Part shown: positions 8,154 to 16,827 of the stretch, one piece after another
Layout of the letters: the number at the start of each line of letters is the position of its first letter
Position numbering within the stretch: the stretch's first letter is position 1
Assembly (NCBI RefSeq): GCF_027000115.1
Contig: NZ_JALTON010000013.1
Coordinates: forward strand, 1-64,000
From: Thiohalobacter sp.
GTDB taxonomy: Bacteria; Pseudomonadota; Gammaproteobacteria; Thiohalobacterales; Thiohalobacteraceae
Direction: 5' to 3'
Length of the DNA stretch: 64,000 nt
Made by a program: the position numbers and the translations under genes
The notes under the pieces: generated by a model
The model's database searches: none
What the model saw: only the letters and a program-made list of their open reading frames with translations
Told to the model about the DNA's origin: nothing

Positions 8154-8345
8154 TCAATCGCACTCGGGCTCCTCGTCGTCGGTCTGCTCGCCCTTGTCGG
8201 GCTTGTTGTCGGGTTCGGTTTCCGACTCGTCCGCTGCTTCGGCGGACTCGTCGGAGGTGTCTGCAGCAGGTGCTGCGTCGGGGGGATCCTGGGCTGCAGC
8301 CGCAGGGGCGCAGAGCAGGATCAGCCAGATGGCCATCCAGCGCAT
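8154..8345 (-). CDS. Small secreted acidic protein, function unknown
   Basis: A 63-residue reading frame with a convincing signal peptide (MRWMAIWLILLCAPAAAAQ) and a short, very acidic, disordered tail rich in Asp, Glu, Pro and Ala, ending in PECD with one Cys. GGAGGAGG lies 9 bases before the ATG, which marks this start over any upstream codon in the same frame inside the DAHP synthase gene. It lies 40 bp after the DAHP synthase gene and 44 bp before the rhodanese gene, so all three may share a transcript. I know no named family for it. Confidence 0.7.
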   Translation of the reverse strand: MRWMAIWLILLCAPAAAAQDPPDAAPAADTSDESAEAADESETEPDNKPDKGEQTDDEEPECD

Positions 8346-8385
8346 GTCGATTTGCCTCCTCCGTCGTTGCGGATTCGGCGCGGGC

Positions 8386-9489
8386 TCAGCCCCAGAGCTC
8401 GAGTCGCTTGAGATAGGTCTCCCGCGCCAGGGAGACGTCTTGCAGGAAAGGTGCCAGCTCGTCGAGGAGCAGCGCCTGGGGGCCGTCAACCAGGGCGGTC
8501 TCGGGGTGGGGATGGAAATCGACCAGTACCATGTTGGCGCCGGCAACGACGCCCTGAATGGTCGCATGGGCGACATCGAGGATGCCGTCGGAGCTGCGGA
8601 AGCGGCCGCCGACCGAGTGCGAGGGGTCGACGCAAACGGGAACGCGCGTCAACCGTCGCACCACCGGCACATGGGCAAAATCCACCAGGTTGCGGTGCGG
8701 GTCGCCCATGTGGGTCTTGACCCCCCGCAGGCCGAAGATCACCTGATGATTGCCCTCGCTGGCCAGATACTCGGCGGCGTTAAGCGATTCCTCCAGGGTG
8801 ATGCCGAAGCCCCGCTTGAGCAGCACCGGCATATCGCGCTGGCGGCCCACGGCCTTCAGCAGCTCGAAATTCTGGGTGTTGCGGGTGCCGATCTGCAGCA
8901 TCACCGCGGTGGGATGCCCGGTACGTTCGAGTGCCTCGCGGATCTCGTCGACATGGGCCTCGTGGGTGACCTCCATGGCAATCACGCGGATGCCGTACTT
9001 GCCGGCCAGCTCGAATACCCAGGGCAGGCAGTCCCGGCCGTGGCCCTGGAAGGCATAGGGACTGGTACGGGGCTTGTAGGCACCCATGCGGGTGCAGACC
9101 TGGCCCTCGGCCTGCAATGCCCGCATCATTTGCTCGACGTGTTCCGGCGTGTCGACCGCGCACAACCCCGCGAACACGTGCAGATGATCCTGGCTGAAGG
9201 TCACGCCGTTGCAGGTGAAACTCAGAGAAGGCTGGTCGGTATCGTGCCGGCCGATGACGCGGTACTCCTCCGACACCCGGACCACACGCTCCACCGTGGG
9301 CAACGCGGCCATGTCTTCGACCGAGAGCGACTTGGTATCGCCGATCAGGTAAACCTCCGTAAGTACCTGCTCGGCACCCTTCACCTGGTGCACCCGGGTC
9401 TGCACGTTGGGCAGCGATTCCAGATATTGCATGAGCCGGCGATGGCCTTCGCCTTCGAGATCGGTATTGGGTTCCAGGATCAGAATCAT
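8386..9489 (-). CDS. aroF: 3-deoxy-7-phosphoheptulonate synthase
   Basis: A 367-residue cytoplasmic enzyme joining phosphoenolpyruvate and erythrose 4-phosphate in the first step of the shikimate pathway. It is of the compact KDO8P-synthase-like type with an N-terminal regulatory-size region (about 1-95) and a TIM barrel. Visible signatures are GAYKPRTSPYAFQGHG, LQIGTRNTQNFELLKAVG, PVLLKRGFGITLEESLNAAEY, VCVDPSHSVGGR and the closing HPHPETALVDGPQ. The ATG at 9489 begins MILILEPNT; upstream in-frame codons add an unlikely extension into the divergent bioA region. It is divergent from bioA. Symbol usage for this subtype varies between genomes. Confidence 0.92.
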   Translation of the reverse strand: MILILEPNTDLEGEGHRRLMQYLESLPNVQTRVHQVKGAEQVLTEVYLIGDTKSLSVEDMAALPTVERVVRVSEEYRVIGRHDTDQPSLSFTCNGVTFSQDHLHVFAGLCAVDTPEHVEQMMRALQAEGQVCTRMGAYKPRTSPYAFQGHGRDCLPWVFELAGKYGIRVIAMEVTHEAHVDEIREALERTGHPTAVMLQIGTRNTQNFELLKAVGRQRDMPVLLKRGFGITLEESLNAAEYLASEGNHQVIFGLRGVKTHMGDPHRNLVDFAHVPVVRRLTRVPVCVDPSHSVGGRFRSSDGILDVAHATIQGVVAGANMVLVDFHPHPETALVDGPQALLLDELAPFLQDVSLARETYLKRLELWG

Positions 9490-9516
9490 GTCCGTTTCCT
9501 TGTGTCCATCATGGCC

Positions 9517-9571
9517 CCATCCCGGGGCCGCTTGGTTATACTGGGCACCCCTTGTTGTCCATCCCGGGGCC
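9517..9571. promoter_or_regulatory. Direct-repeat pair flanking a -10-like site, aroF/bioA gap
   Basis: CCATCCCGGGGCC occurs at 9517-9529 and 9559-9571, 42 bp apart start to start, which is four helical turns. Between them TATACT (9537-9542) could be the -10 of bioA; no good -35 is visible. An operator pair is possible but unproved. Confidence 0.35.
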
Positions 9572-9577
9572 TTCAGC

Positions 9578-10906
9578 ATGACTATAGCCTATCCGGGTGC
9601 CGCGACGCGCGCTCTGGAGCACGACTGGCTGGCCTTCGAGCGCGCCCACATATGGCATCCCTACAGCTCGATGACCCGGCCGGTCACGACGTATCCCGTA
9701 CGCCGTACCGAGGGCATCCACATCGAACTGGAGGATGGCAGGCGGCTGATCGACGGCATGGCCAGCTGGTGGTCGGTCATCCACGGCTACAGCCATCCCG
9801 TACTGAACGCCGCGGCACGCCGCCAGCTCGAGGACATGGCCCATGTCATGTTCGGTGGCCTGACCCATCGTCCCGCCGCCAGGCTGGCAGCCACCCTGAT
9901 CGACATCACACCGGAGCCGCTGCAACACGTGTTCTTCGCCGATTCCGGCTCGGTAGCGGTCGAGGTGGCTATCAAGATGGCCATCCAGTACTGGTTCGCC
10001 CAGGGCCGGCCGGAGCGCAGCCGGCTGCTGACCATTCGCAGCGGCTACCATGGTGACACCTTTGCGGCCATGTCGGTCTGCGATCCGCAGGGCGGCATGC
10101 ACCAGCTGTTCACCGGCATCCTGCCGAAACAGCACTTCACCCGTGCGCCGACCTGCCGCGTGGACGACGACTGGTCCGACGCCGACATCGCCGAGATCCG
10201 TGAACTGCTCGCGCATCGCGGTCACGAGGTCGCCGCCGTCATCCTCGAACCCATCGTCCAGGGCGCCGGTGGGATGCGTTTCTACTGTCCCCGCTTTCTG
10301 CGCGAGCTGGCCACCCTGTGCGAGCAGCATGAGGTGCTGCTGATCTTCGACGAGGTCGCCACCGGATTCGGCCGCACCGGCGAGCTGTTCGCGATGGAGC
10401 ATGCCGGCGTGGTGCCCGACATTCTGTGCCTTGGGAAGGCCCTGACCGGCGGCTACATGACCCTCGCCGCCACCCTGACCAACGCGCGGGTCGCCCACGG
10501 CATCAGCGACGCTGATCCCGGCGTGTTCATGCACGGCCCCACCTTCATGGCCAACCCGCTGGCGGTGAGCGTGGCCCAGGCCAGCGTCGAGTTGCTGCTG
10601 GAGAGCCCCTGGCAGGCACGGGTCGCGGAGATCGAGGCCGGACTGCGCCACGGCCTGGCGCCCTGTGCGGAGCTGCCCCATGTGCGCGACGTACGCGTGC
10701 TGGGTGCCATCGGCGTGGTGGAACTGGATCGGCCCGTGGACATGCAGCGCGCGCCGGCAGCCTTCGTCGAACGGGGCGTCTGGGTGCGGCCCTTCCGCAA
10801 CCTCATCTATGTCATGCCACCCTACATCATGCCCTCCGATGCCCTCGCGCAGCTGACCCGGGCCATGGTGGAGGTCGCTGCCCTGGCGGGGGAGTGGGAA
10901 GGCTGA
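9578..10906 (+). CDS. bioA: Adenosylmethionine-8-amino-7-oxononanoate aminotransferase
   Basis: A 442-residue PLP-dependent class III aminotransferase that converts KAPA to DAPA in biotin synthesis, with S-adenosylmethionine as amino donor. BioA-typical features include HIWHPYSSM near the start, DGMASWWSVIHGY, SGSVAVEVAIKMA, FDEVATGFGRTGELFA and the PLP lysine in LCLGKALTGGYMTLAA. MHGPTFMANPLA near residue 315 is also diagnostic. No clear ribosome binding site precedes the ATG at 9578; it was chosen because the conserved N-terminus begins just after it. The gene is alone, not in a bio operon, and convergent with aguB. Confidence 0.95.
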   Translation: MTIAYPGAATRALEHDWLAFERAHIWHPYSSMTRPVTTYPVRRTEGIHIELEDGRRLIDGMASWWSVIHGYSHPVLNAAARRQLEDMAHVMFGGLTHRPAARLAATLIDITPEPLQHVFFADSGSVAVEVAIKMAIQYWFAQGRPERSRLLTIRSGYHGDTFAAMSVCDPQGGMHQLFTGILPKQHFTRAPTCRVDDDWSDADIAEIRELLAHRGHEVAAVILEPIVQGAGGMRFYCPRFLRELATLCEQHEVLLIFDEVATGFGRTGELFAMEHAGVVPDILCLGKALTGGYMTLAATLTNARVAHGISDADPGVFMHGPTFMANPLAVSVAQASVELLLESPWQARVAEIEAGLRHGLAPCAELPHVRDVRVLGAIGVVELDRPVDMQRAPAAFVERGVWVRPFRNLIYVMPPYIMPSDALAQLTRAMVEVAALAGEWEG

Positions 10907-10982
10907 CTGAAATCCATCGATGGGCTCTTTCCGTGGATGCAGTGGATTCCGTGGCGCTCTTGAACGGCAGTCACCCGCCTGC

Positions 10983-11873
10983 TCACTGGTCACGAAAGCG
11001 CTTGAGCAGATCCCCGTAGGCATCGATGCGCCGATCGCGCAGAAAGGGCCATATGCGCCGCACCTGCTCGCTGCGATCGAGGTCGATCTCGGCCAGCAGC
11101 AGCTCCGGTGCCTCACTGCCGGCCTCGGCCAGCAGTTCCCCCTGCGGACCGGCAATGAAACTGGAACCCCAGAACCGTGCTCCGGCGGTCTGGCCCGAGG
11201 GATCGGGCTCGAAGCCGACCCGGTTGCAAGCCAGCAGCGGCAGCCCGTTGGCCACGGCATGCCCGCGCTGTACCAGCTGCCAGGCCTGACGCTGGCGCGC
11301 CTGTTCCTCGGTATCGTCGTCGGGATCCCAGCCGATGGCGGTGGGGTAGAGCAGCAGCTCGGCGCCGGCGAGCGCCATCAGCCGCGCTGCTTCCGGATAC
11401 CACTGGTCCCAGCACACCAGCACGCCGAGCCGGCCGACGCGGGTGTCGATGGGCTCGAAGCCCGTGTCTCCGGGCGTGAAGTAGAACTTCTCGTAGTAGC
11501 CGGGATCGTCCGGAATGTGCATCTTGCGATAGCGGCCGGCGATCCGGCCGTCGCTGTCCAGCACCACCGCCGTGTTGTGATAGAGCCCCGCTGCGCGCCG
11601 CTCGAACAGCGAGGCCACCACGACGCAGCCGTGGGTCTTCGCAGCCTCGGCGAGGCGTTCGCTGCTCGGACCGGGAACGGGTTCGGCCAGATCGCAATGG
11701 GCAGTGTCCTCGGTCTGGCAGAAGTAGCGCGTATTGTGCAACTCCTGAAGCAATACCAGCTCGGCGCCGGCCGCCGCGGCCTCGGCGACGCGCGCGAGCA
11801 TGCGGTCCAGATTGACCAGCGGATCGGCATCCGCCCGTTCCTGGACCAGGGCGACCTTGAGCTTGCGGGACAT
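10983..11873 (-). CDS. aguB: N-carbamoylputrescine amidase
   Basis: A 296-residue nitrilase-superfamily hydrolase that splits N-carbamoylputrescine to putrescine, CO2 and ammonia. The catalytic triad is visible: Glu in LVLLQELHNTRYF, Lys in RYRKMHIPDDPGYYEKFYF and Cys in LGVLVCWDQWYPEAAR. The HNTRYFCQ and DPGYYEKFYFTPGD segments are typical of AguB. GGGAGGA stands before the ATG at 11873, which starts MSRKLKVALVQE. It works with AguA (12303-13340) in the agmatine route to putrescine; the two genes point the same way but are separated by about 430 bp of repeats. Confidence 0.95.
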   Translation of the reverse strand: MSRKLKVALVQERADADPLVNLDRMLARVAEAAAAGAELVLLQELHNTRYFCQTEDTAHCDLAEPVPGPSSERLAEAAKTHGCVVVASLFERRAAGLYHNTAVVLDSDGRIAGRYRKMHIPDDPGYYEKFYFTPGDTGFEPIDTRVGRLGVLVCWDQWYPEAARLMALAGAELLLYPTAIGWDPDDDTEEQARQRQAWQLVQRGHAVANGLPLLACNRVGFEPDPSGQTAGARFWGSSFIAGPQGELLAEAGSEAPELLLAEIDLDRSEQVRRIWPFLRDRRIDAYGDLLKRFRDQ

Positions 11874-11946
11874 GGGAATCCTCCCGGGATATGCGGGGCA
11901 TTCTACCTGCGGCATGACCGCGGCGGGAAGAGCGGGCAGGGGAACT

Positions 11947-11982
11947 GATGGGCGCGGCGCTGCGCGCCCTTGCCCGTCCTAC
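11947..11982. repeat. Dispersed palindromic repeat A, copy 1
   Basis: A diverged copy of the GATGGGC...GCCCATCCTAC family, written GATGGGCGCGG...CCCGTCCTAC here. It is inverted relative to copy 2, forming a REP-like pair in the aguB/aguA gap. Confidence 0.7.
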
Positions 11983-12005
11983 CAAACTGCATGATGCACA
12001 GCGGA

Positions 12006-12035
12006 GTAGGATGGGCAAAGCGAAGCGTGCCCATC
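12006..12035. repeat. Dispersed palindromic repeat A, copy 2
   Basis: GTAGGATGGGCAAAGC followed by GAAGCGTGCCCATC; a canonical copy whose ends GATGGGC and GCCCATC pair. Confidence 0.8.
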
Positions 12036-12053
12036 ACCCGGTCCGCAAGAATG

Positions 12054-12095
12054 ACGCAGAGGCCGCAGATACACAGAGGCACCGAGCGTGTCATG
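12054..12095. repeat. Dispersed repeat B, partial copy 1
   Basis: Contains GACGCAGAGGCCGCAGA and ACACAGAGGCACCGAG, the motifs shared with 36711-36790 and 39781-39875. The second half of the palindrome is not clear here. The remaining DNA between aguB and aguA shows no gene. Confidence 0.45.
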
Positions 12096-12164
12096 CATCC
12101 GGGCCCGCCTCGGGCCACCCAGTTCCGGGGCGTGGCTCGCGTCTCTGGCCGCTGATTCGCGACT

Positions 12165-12200
12165 GATGGGCACGGCGCTGTCCGCCTTTACCCATCCTAC
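12165..12200. repeat. Dispersed palindromic repeat A, copy 3
   Basis: GATGGGCACGGCG...TTACCCATCCTAC, inverted relative to copy 4. Confidence 0.7.
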
Positions 12201-12245
12201 CGGAACTGTCGGCCAAACAGGATATCGAGAGAGACAGCAGATACA

Positions 12246-12273
12246 AGGATGGGCAAAGCGAAGCGTGCCCATC
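12246..12273. repeat. Dispersed palindromic repeat A, copy 4
   Basis: AGGATGGGCAAAGCG followed by AAGCGTGCCCATC; canonical sequence 30 bp after the end of aguA. Confidence 0.8.
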
Positions 12274-12302
12274 AGATAGTCCACGAAGACCGACGAACGG
12301 AA

Positions 12303-13340
12303 TCAGGCCGGCACGCCAACCGGAAGCTGCATGGTGGCGCAGTGCAGGCTGCCGTTCTGGGCGATCAATGGCCGGCAGGGAACGGCGACCAGCTTGCGGT
12401 CGGGGAAGCAGTCGGCGAGCCGCTCCAGTGCCACCCGATCTGTCGGGTCGTCATAGACCGGTACCAGCACCGCACCGTTGATGATCAAAAAGTTGGCGTA
12501 TGTCGCCGGCAGGCGTCGGCCATCGGCATCGCGGATGGGCGCAGGGAGGGGAAGCGGCACCAGGCGATAGGGCTGCCCGTCTGCCGTGCGCAATTCGGCA
12601 AGTTCGGCCCGCATCCGTGCAAGCGGCTCAAAGTGGGGATCGTCGGCATCCTCGCAGACGACATGGGCTATGGTCTGCGCATCACAGAAGCGCGCCAGGG
12701 TGTCGATGTGACCGTCGGTATCGTCGCCCGCGAGCCGGCCATGCGCCAGCCATAATACACGCTCGGCACCCAGCCACTCGCGCAGGCGCTGTTCCAGCCC
12801 TCCGGCATCGAGTCCGGGATTGCGTCCGGGGTGCAACAGGCAACTCCGTGTGGTCAGCAGGGTGCCGGCCCCGTCGCTCTCGATGCTGCCGCCCTCCAGC
12901 ACCAGCGGCACGCGCACCATCTCCACCTCGCCGAAGGCACCCTGTTGGTAGAGACGGGCGGGCACGGCGTCGTCCAGCTCGGCCGGGTACTTGCCACCCC
13001 AGCCATTGAAAACGAAGTCGAGCAAGCGGGGGTGACCATCGCGCAAGACGGTGATGGGGCCGTGATCGCGCACCCACACGTCGTTGGAGGGCACGTTGAA
13101 CAGGGATACCCTTTCCAGATCGACGGCGGCCGCCAGCAGCAGGTCGGCGACATGGGCACGATGACCGGCATCGAAGCAGCTGATCAACACCCGCTCGCGC
13201 TCGGCGACGCGCCGGGCGATGTCGACGAAGACGGGTTCGACTTCGGGCAGGGCATCTGCGAAATCCCCCCGGCCATGGGGCCAGGTGAGCAGCACGCCAC
13301 CCTGGGGTTCCCACTCCGCGGGCAGGCGGACGTGGCGCAC
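12303..13340 (-). CDS. aguA: Agmatine deiminase
   Basis: A 345-residue guanidino-group-modifying enzyme converting agmatine to N-carbamoylputrescine and ammonia. Motifs in order are PAEWEPQGGVLLTWPH, NDVWVRDHGPITV, the GGSIESDG turn, HGRLAGDDTDGHIDTLARF with the catalytic acid/His pair, and the nucleophilic Cys in NGSLHCATMQLPVG near the C-terminus. Length agrees with bacterial AguA. The start is GTG at 13340, 16 bp after the small periplasmic gene, so the two probably form an operon. It supplies the substrate for AguB. Confidence 0.95.
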   Translation of the reverse strand: MRHVRLPAEWEPQGGVLLTWPHGRGDFADALPEVEPVFVDIARRVAERERVLISCFDAGHRAHVADLLLAAAVDLERVSLFNVPSNDVWVRDHGPITVLRDGHPRLLDFVFNGWGGKYPAELDDAVPARLYQQGAFGEVEMVRVPLVLEGGSIESDGAGTLLTTRSCLLHPGRNPGLDAGGLEQRLREWLGAERVLWLAHGRLAGDDTDGHIDTLARFCDAQTIAHVVCEDADDPHFEPLARMRAELAELRTADGQPYRLVPLPLPAPIRDADGRRLPATYANFLIINGAVLVPVYDDPTDRVALERLADCFPDRKLVAVPCRPLIAQNGSLHCATMQLPVGVPA

Positions 13341-13356
13341 GGGCAGGGTTCCGACG

Positions 13357-13641
13357 TCAGCGAGCGGGACGGTTCACCACCGCGTGGATCACCTTGTCGT
13401 ACTCGAAATAGACCGTGAACCCGGGATAGACCCAGCGAGTGATGGGCGGGTCGCCCACCGCCGGCATGACCGTCTGCGGCTCGCCGAAGCGGGCCCGAAC
13501 CTGATCCATGGACATGCCGGCCCGGGGCCGTTCGACACCGGCCGCCTGCTGGACGGCATCGATCACCAGCACCTCGGCCTGGATGCCGGCCAACGGCAGC
13601 AGGCACAGCAGGGCGAGAACGGGTTTGGTCGGCAGTCGCAT
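13357..13641 (-). CDS. Small periplasmic protein, SmpA/OmlA-like motif
   Basis: A 94-residue protein with a signal peptide (MRLPTKPVLALLCLLPLAG) and a mature part of about 70 residues. The GMSMDQVRARFGEPQTVMPA segment followed by a W-x-YPGFTVYFEYDKV strand resembles the short BamE/SmpA-type fold, in which a G-M-x-x-x-x-V-x-x-x-F-G-E-P helix precedes beta strands. It has no lipobox cysteine. It precedes aguA by 16 bp. The function is not known. Confidence 0.75.
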   Translation of the reverse strand: MRLPTKPVLALLCLLPLAGIQAEVLVIDAVQQAAGVERPRAGMSMDQVRARFGEPQTVMPAVGDPPITRWVYPGFTVYFEYDKVIHAVVNRPAR

Positions 13642-13766
13642 CGATGATCCTCCCTGGTCTGGCGGGCTTTTCCGGCACTATAACACCCCTTCAGGACAGG
13701 GGAAACGCGCCCGGCGGCTTCCGTGACAGGGGTCAAGTTCCCGGACCGGCCGCCGACATATCGGCC

Positions 13767-14633
13767 ATGGAAAGGCGTTGTTCCACACTGCTGGTCCTGC
13801 TGTCCCTGCTGGCCACCGTGCCCGCTGCCGCCATGACCCAGCGCTATGCCGCCACCCTGGAGGAGGCCCGCTGGCAGGTCGAGCGCGGCACGGGCGAATG
13901 CGGGCTGGTGCACGATATCCCGCGCCTGGGCCGGGTGCGCTTCCACCAGCGCTCGGGGCGCCCTCTGGAATTCACCCTCGGGGTGGCGCTGTCGCCGGAC
14001 CGCCATGACGTGGCCAGGGTGGCGGCCGTGCCGCCGCCCTGGAAACACGACGCCATGCCTCGGGAACTGGGTACCTTGCGCATCGACCGCAGCGTGCAGC
14101 CCATCCATGCCGGCCGCACCCTGGCACGCCGCCTGCTCATGGAACTGGAACAGGGCATGTTCACCGAGTTCCACTACCGCGACTGGGCAGATGCCCGTGA
14201 CGAGGTTACCGTGGTCGTATCCCCGGTTCGCTTCCGCGAGGTGCTGCCTGCCTTCCAGGACTGCGTGGCGGGCCTGATCCAGCTCGACTTCGACCCGCTT
14301 GCCGAATATTTCATTCCCTTCCGCACCGACAGCTACCGGCTGCACCGCCTGACCCGGCGTCAGCTCGACCGCATCGTCGCCCAGTACCGCAAGCGCGGCG
14401 ATGTCGGCCGGATCGTCGTCGGCGGCCATGCCGACGAACGCGGCACCGAACCCTACAACGAGGTGCTGGCGCGCAAGCGGGCCGAGGAGATCCGCCGTTA
14501 TCTGGTGTCTCGCGGCATCCCCTATTCCAGGATCGAGGTGCGTTCCTACGGCGAACGCTGGCCGGCCAATCCCGGCAAGGACCCTCAGGCACTGGCCGAG
14601 AACCGCCGCGCAACCATCTGGTTCACCGAGTAG
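13767..14633 (+). CDS. motY: MotY-like OmpA-family protein
   Basis: A 288-residue secreted protein. The signal peptide is MERRCSTLLVLLSLLATVPA with cleavage near AAA. The N-terminal domain (about 25-165) has the MotY-type GTLRIDRSVQPIHAG and TEFHYRDWAD stretches. The C-terminal OmpA domain binds peptidoglycan and shows IVVGGHADERGTEPYNEVLARKRAEEIRRYLV and NRRATI. MotY is part of the T-ring around the sodium-type polar flagellar motor, so the organism is probably motile, although no other flagellar gene is in the window. I chose the ATG at 13767 because it starts the signal peptide. Length matches Vibrio MotY. Confidence 0.85.
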   Translation: MERRCSTLLVLLSLLATVPAAAMTQRYAATLEEARWQVERGTGECGLVHDIPRLGRVRFHQRSGRPLEFTLGVALSPDRHDVARVAAVPPPWKHDAMPRELGTLRIDRSVQPIHAGRTLARRLLMELEQGMFTEFHYRDWADARDEVTVVVSPVRFREVLPAFQDCVAGLIQLDFDPLAEYFIPFRTDSYRLHRLTRRQLDRIVAQYRKRGDVGRIVVGGHADERGTEPYNEVLARKRAEEIRRYLVSRGIPYSRIEVRSYGERWPANPGKDPQALAENRRATIWFTE

Positions 14634-14639
14634 GCGAAT

Positions 14640-15884
14640 TCAGGCATCGAGCCACAGCACCAGTCCGCCGACACCCACCACCAGCACCACGAAGGGCAGG
14701 AAACGCACGGCGATGCGGCTGTCGCCCGCGACCAGCACCAGTACCGCCTTCACCAGCGTATTGACCATGGCAGCCAGGGCGATGCCCTGGGCGGCCACCA
14801 CGGTCGACACTTCGCTGCCTTGCGCCAGCCGGGCAATGGACAGGGTAATGGCATCCACGTCCGCGAGACCGCTCACGGCCGCCGCTACCAGCACTCCGCG
14901 CTCGCCCAGCGCCTTCTGCAGGCCCGCGGTCAACAGCATGACTGCGGCGAGAAAAAGTCCGAACTTGATCGCCGGCAGTAACTGGAAAGGGTTGGTCAGC
15001 GGGGCCTCGTCCACTGTGCCGGCGCCACGCCGTGACCAGGCCAGCGCGGCGGCGGCCAGTGCCGTCAAGGTCATGGCCGCGAAGGGCGCAAGCAGCGATC
15101 GCAACAATTCCGCGTTCACCACCGCAACCAGCAGCAGCATGCGCGGAAACATGGTGGCAATCGCGACCAGGATGCCCGCGGCGAGCAGCATGGCCGGCAG
15201 CCGCTCACGGCTCAGACGCGCCAGGTGCAGGGTGGTGGCGGTGGAGGAGGTCAGCCCGCCCAGCAGTCCGGTGAGCAGGATGCCGCGCCCGGTACCGAAC
15301 AGCTTGATGCCCACATAGCCGGCAAAGGAGATGCCGGCAATCAGCACCACCAGCCACCAGAGTTCGTAGGGGTTGAGCACCTGCCAGGGACCGAAACCCC
15401 GGTTCGGCAGCACCGGCAACATCACCACCGATATGAGCAGCAGCTTGAGCGCCGCCTGCAGCTCGGCCGCCTCCAGGCGCTGCAGCCAGGCATGCAGTAC
15501 CGGCTTTAGACTGAGCACGAAGGTGGTCAGCACGGCTGCGGCGGCGGCCAGAACGGCCTGATCCCGCATTACCAGCGCGCCCAGGGCAAAGGTGATGAGC
15601 GCGGCGATCACCGTGGTAATGCCCTGGTCCTGGCTCCGCTCCAGCCGTCGCAGATGAGCCACGATCAGCAACGCCGCAAAGGCCGCGAAGGCCAGCCCCA
15701 GCAGAAGATCCCCCAGCACTTCGGCCAGTTCGGCCCACAGCGCGCCAAGCAAGGCGATCAGGCCGAAGGTTCGGATGCCCGCCAGTCGCGTTCCTTCACC
15801 CGCGCCACGCGACTGCCAGCCTCGCTCGACACCGACCAGCAGGCCCAGAGCCAGCGCAACCATCAGATCGATCAGCGTATGCAT
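14640..15884 (-). CDS. MgtC/SapB-DUF4010 membrane protein
   Basis: A 414-residue, very hydrophobic inner-membrane protein with about 11-12 predicted membrane segments. The N-terminal LMVALALGLLVGVERGWQ and GTRLAGIRTFGLIALLGALW match the MgtC/SapB half. The remainder is the DUF4010 half, with GLLGGLTSSTATTLHLARLS and a conserved SGLADVDAITLS segment. Function is unknown; MgtC relatives act in magnesium stress. It converges on motY with a 6-bp gap. The ATG at 15884 starts MHTLIDLM. Confidence 0.88.
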   Translation of the reverse strand: MHTLIDLMVALALGLLVGVERGWQSRGAGEGTRLAGIRTFGLIALLGALWAELAEVLGDLLLGLAFAAFAALLIVAHLRRLERSQDQGITTVIAALITFALGALVMRDQAVLAAAAAVLTTFVLSLKPVLHAWLQRLEAAELQAALKLLLISVVMLPVLPNRGFGPWQVLNPYELWWLVVLIAGISFAGYVGIKLFGTGRGILLTGLLGGLTSSTATTLHLARLSRERLPAMLLAAGILVAIATMFPRMLLLVAVVNAELLRSLLAPFAAMTLTALAAAALAWSRRGAGTVDEAPLTNPFQLLPAIKFGLFLAAVMLLTAGLQKALGERGVLVAAAVSGLADVDAITLSIARLAQGSEVSTVVAAQGIALAAMVNTLVKAVLVLVAGDSRIAVRFLPFVVLVVGVGGLVLWLDA

Positions 15885-15969
15885 GGTTTCACTGTATCAC
15901 CTCCAGGCCCTGTCATCCCTCATCACGGCCATTTGCCAGCCAGCAGGCACTGTGGCATAAAGGCGCGCC

Positions 15970-16827
15970 ATGTCTTCCCGAAAGAAAAAGTCTCGCAAAC
16001 CGCACACAAAGAAGCGCGGCAGTCGGCCCAAGGGTCCACCCCTGGCCGAGCAGGCCGACCGCCATGAACTCTACGAGCGCTCGGTCCAGGACGTCGCCTT
16101 CGAGTTCGAGTTCGTCGACGAAACCTACCAGCGCCTGCGGGGGCGCAAGGCCCGCCTGCTGCGCGAAGACTTCTGCGGTACGGCCGCCATGAGCTGTGAG
16201 TGGGTCCGCCAGCGGCCGGACAACCGCGCCATCGGCGTCGATCTGGATGCCGAAGTTCTGGAGTGGGGCCGGCAGCACAATGTCGCGAAGCTCGACGAGG
16301 CACAGCAGCAGCGCCTCGAACTGGTCCAGGCCAATGTCATGGAGGTACAGACCGAAGCACCGGACCTGATCATTGCAATGAATTTCAGTTACCAGATCTT
16401 CATGGACCGGGATACCCTGCGCAGCTACTTTGCCAAGGTACGCGAGGATCTGGCCGAAGAGGGAGTGTTCATCATCGATGTCTTCGGCGGCTACGAGGCC
16501 TACCAGGAGCTGGAAGAGGTCACCAAGCACAAGGGCTTCACCTACGTCTGGGATCAGCACAGCTACGACCCCATCACCGGCGAGATGACCTGCTATATAC
16601 ACTTTCGCTTCCCCGACGGCTCGCGCATGGAGCGGGCCTTCGAATACCACTGGCGGCTGTGGACCCTGCCCGAACTGCAGGAGATACTCAAGGAGGCCGG
16701 CTTCGCCCGCACCACCGTGTACTGGCAGGGCGAGGACGAGGACGGCGAGCCCGACGGCAACTTCCAGCCCGCCACCCGCGGCGACGCCGATCCCGGCTGG
16801 ATCGCCTTCATCTCTGCCGAGAAATAG
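15970..16827 (+). CDS. Class I SAM-dependent methyltransferase
   Basis: A 285-residue protein with a strongly basic N-terminus (SSRKKKSRKPHTKKRG), then a Rossmann-fold methyltransferase. Motif I is LREDFCGTAAMSCEW (about 56-70), the acidic end of strand 2 is AIGVDLDAEVLEWG, and a PDLIIAMNFSYQIF strand follows. The C-terminus repeats aromatic and acidic residues (TVYWQGEDEDGEPDG). The basic tail could contact RNA or ribosomes, but the substrate is unknown. It is a single gene. Confidence 0.85.
   Translation: MSSRKKKSRKPHTKKRGSRPKGPPLAEQADRHELYERSVQDVAFEFEFVDETYQRLRGRKARLLREDFCGTAAMSCEWVRQRPDNRAIGVDLDAEVLEWGRQHNVAKLDEAQQQRLELVQANVMEVQTEAPDLIIAMNFSYQIFMDRDTLRSYFAKVREDLAEEGVFIIDVFGGYEAYQELEEVTKHKGFTYVWDQHSYDPITGEMTCYIHFRFPDGSRMERAFEYHWRLWTLPELQEILKEAGFARTTVYWQGEDEDGEPDGNFQPATRGDADPGWIAFISAEK

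Noticed and set aside
11947-12273. CRISPR-like array in the aguB/aguA gap
   Set aside because: The four repeats alternate in orientation, vary in sequence and are irregularly spaced, and the family recurs singly elsewhere; they are REP-like.
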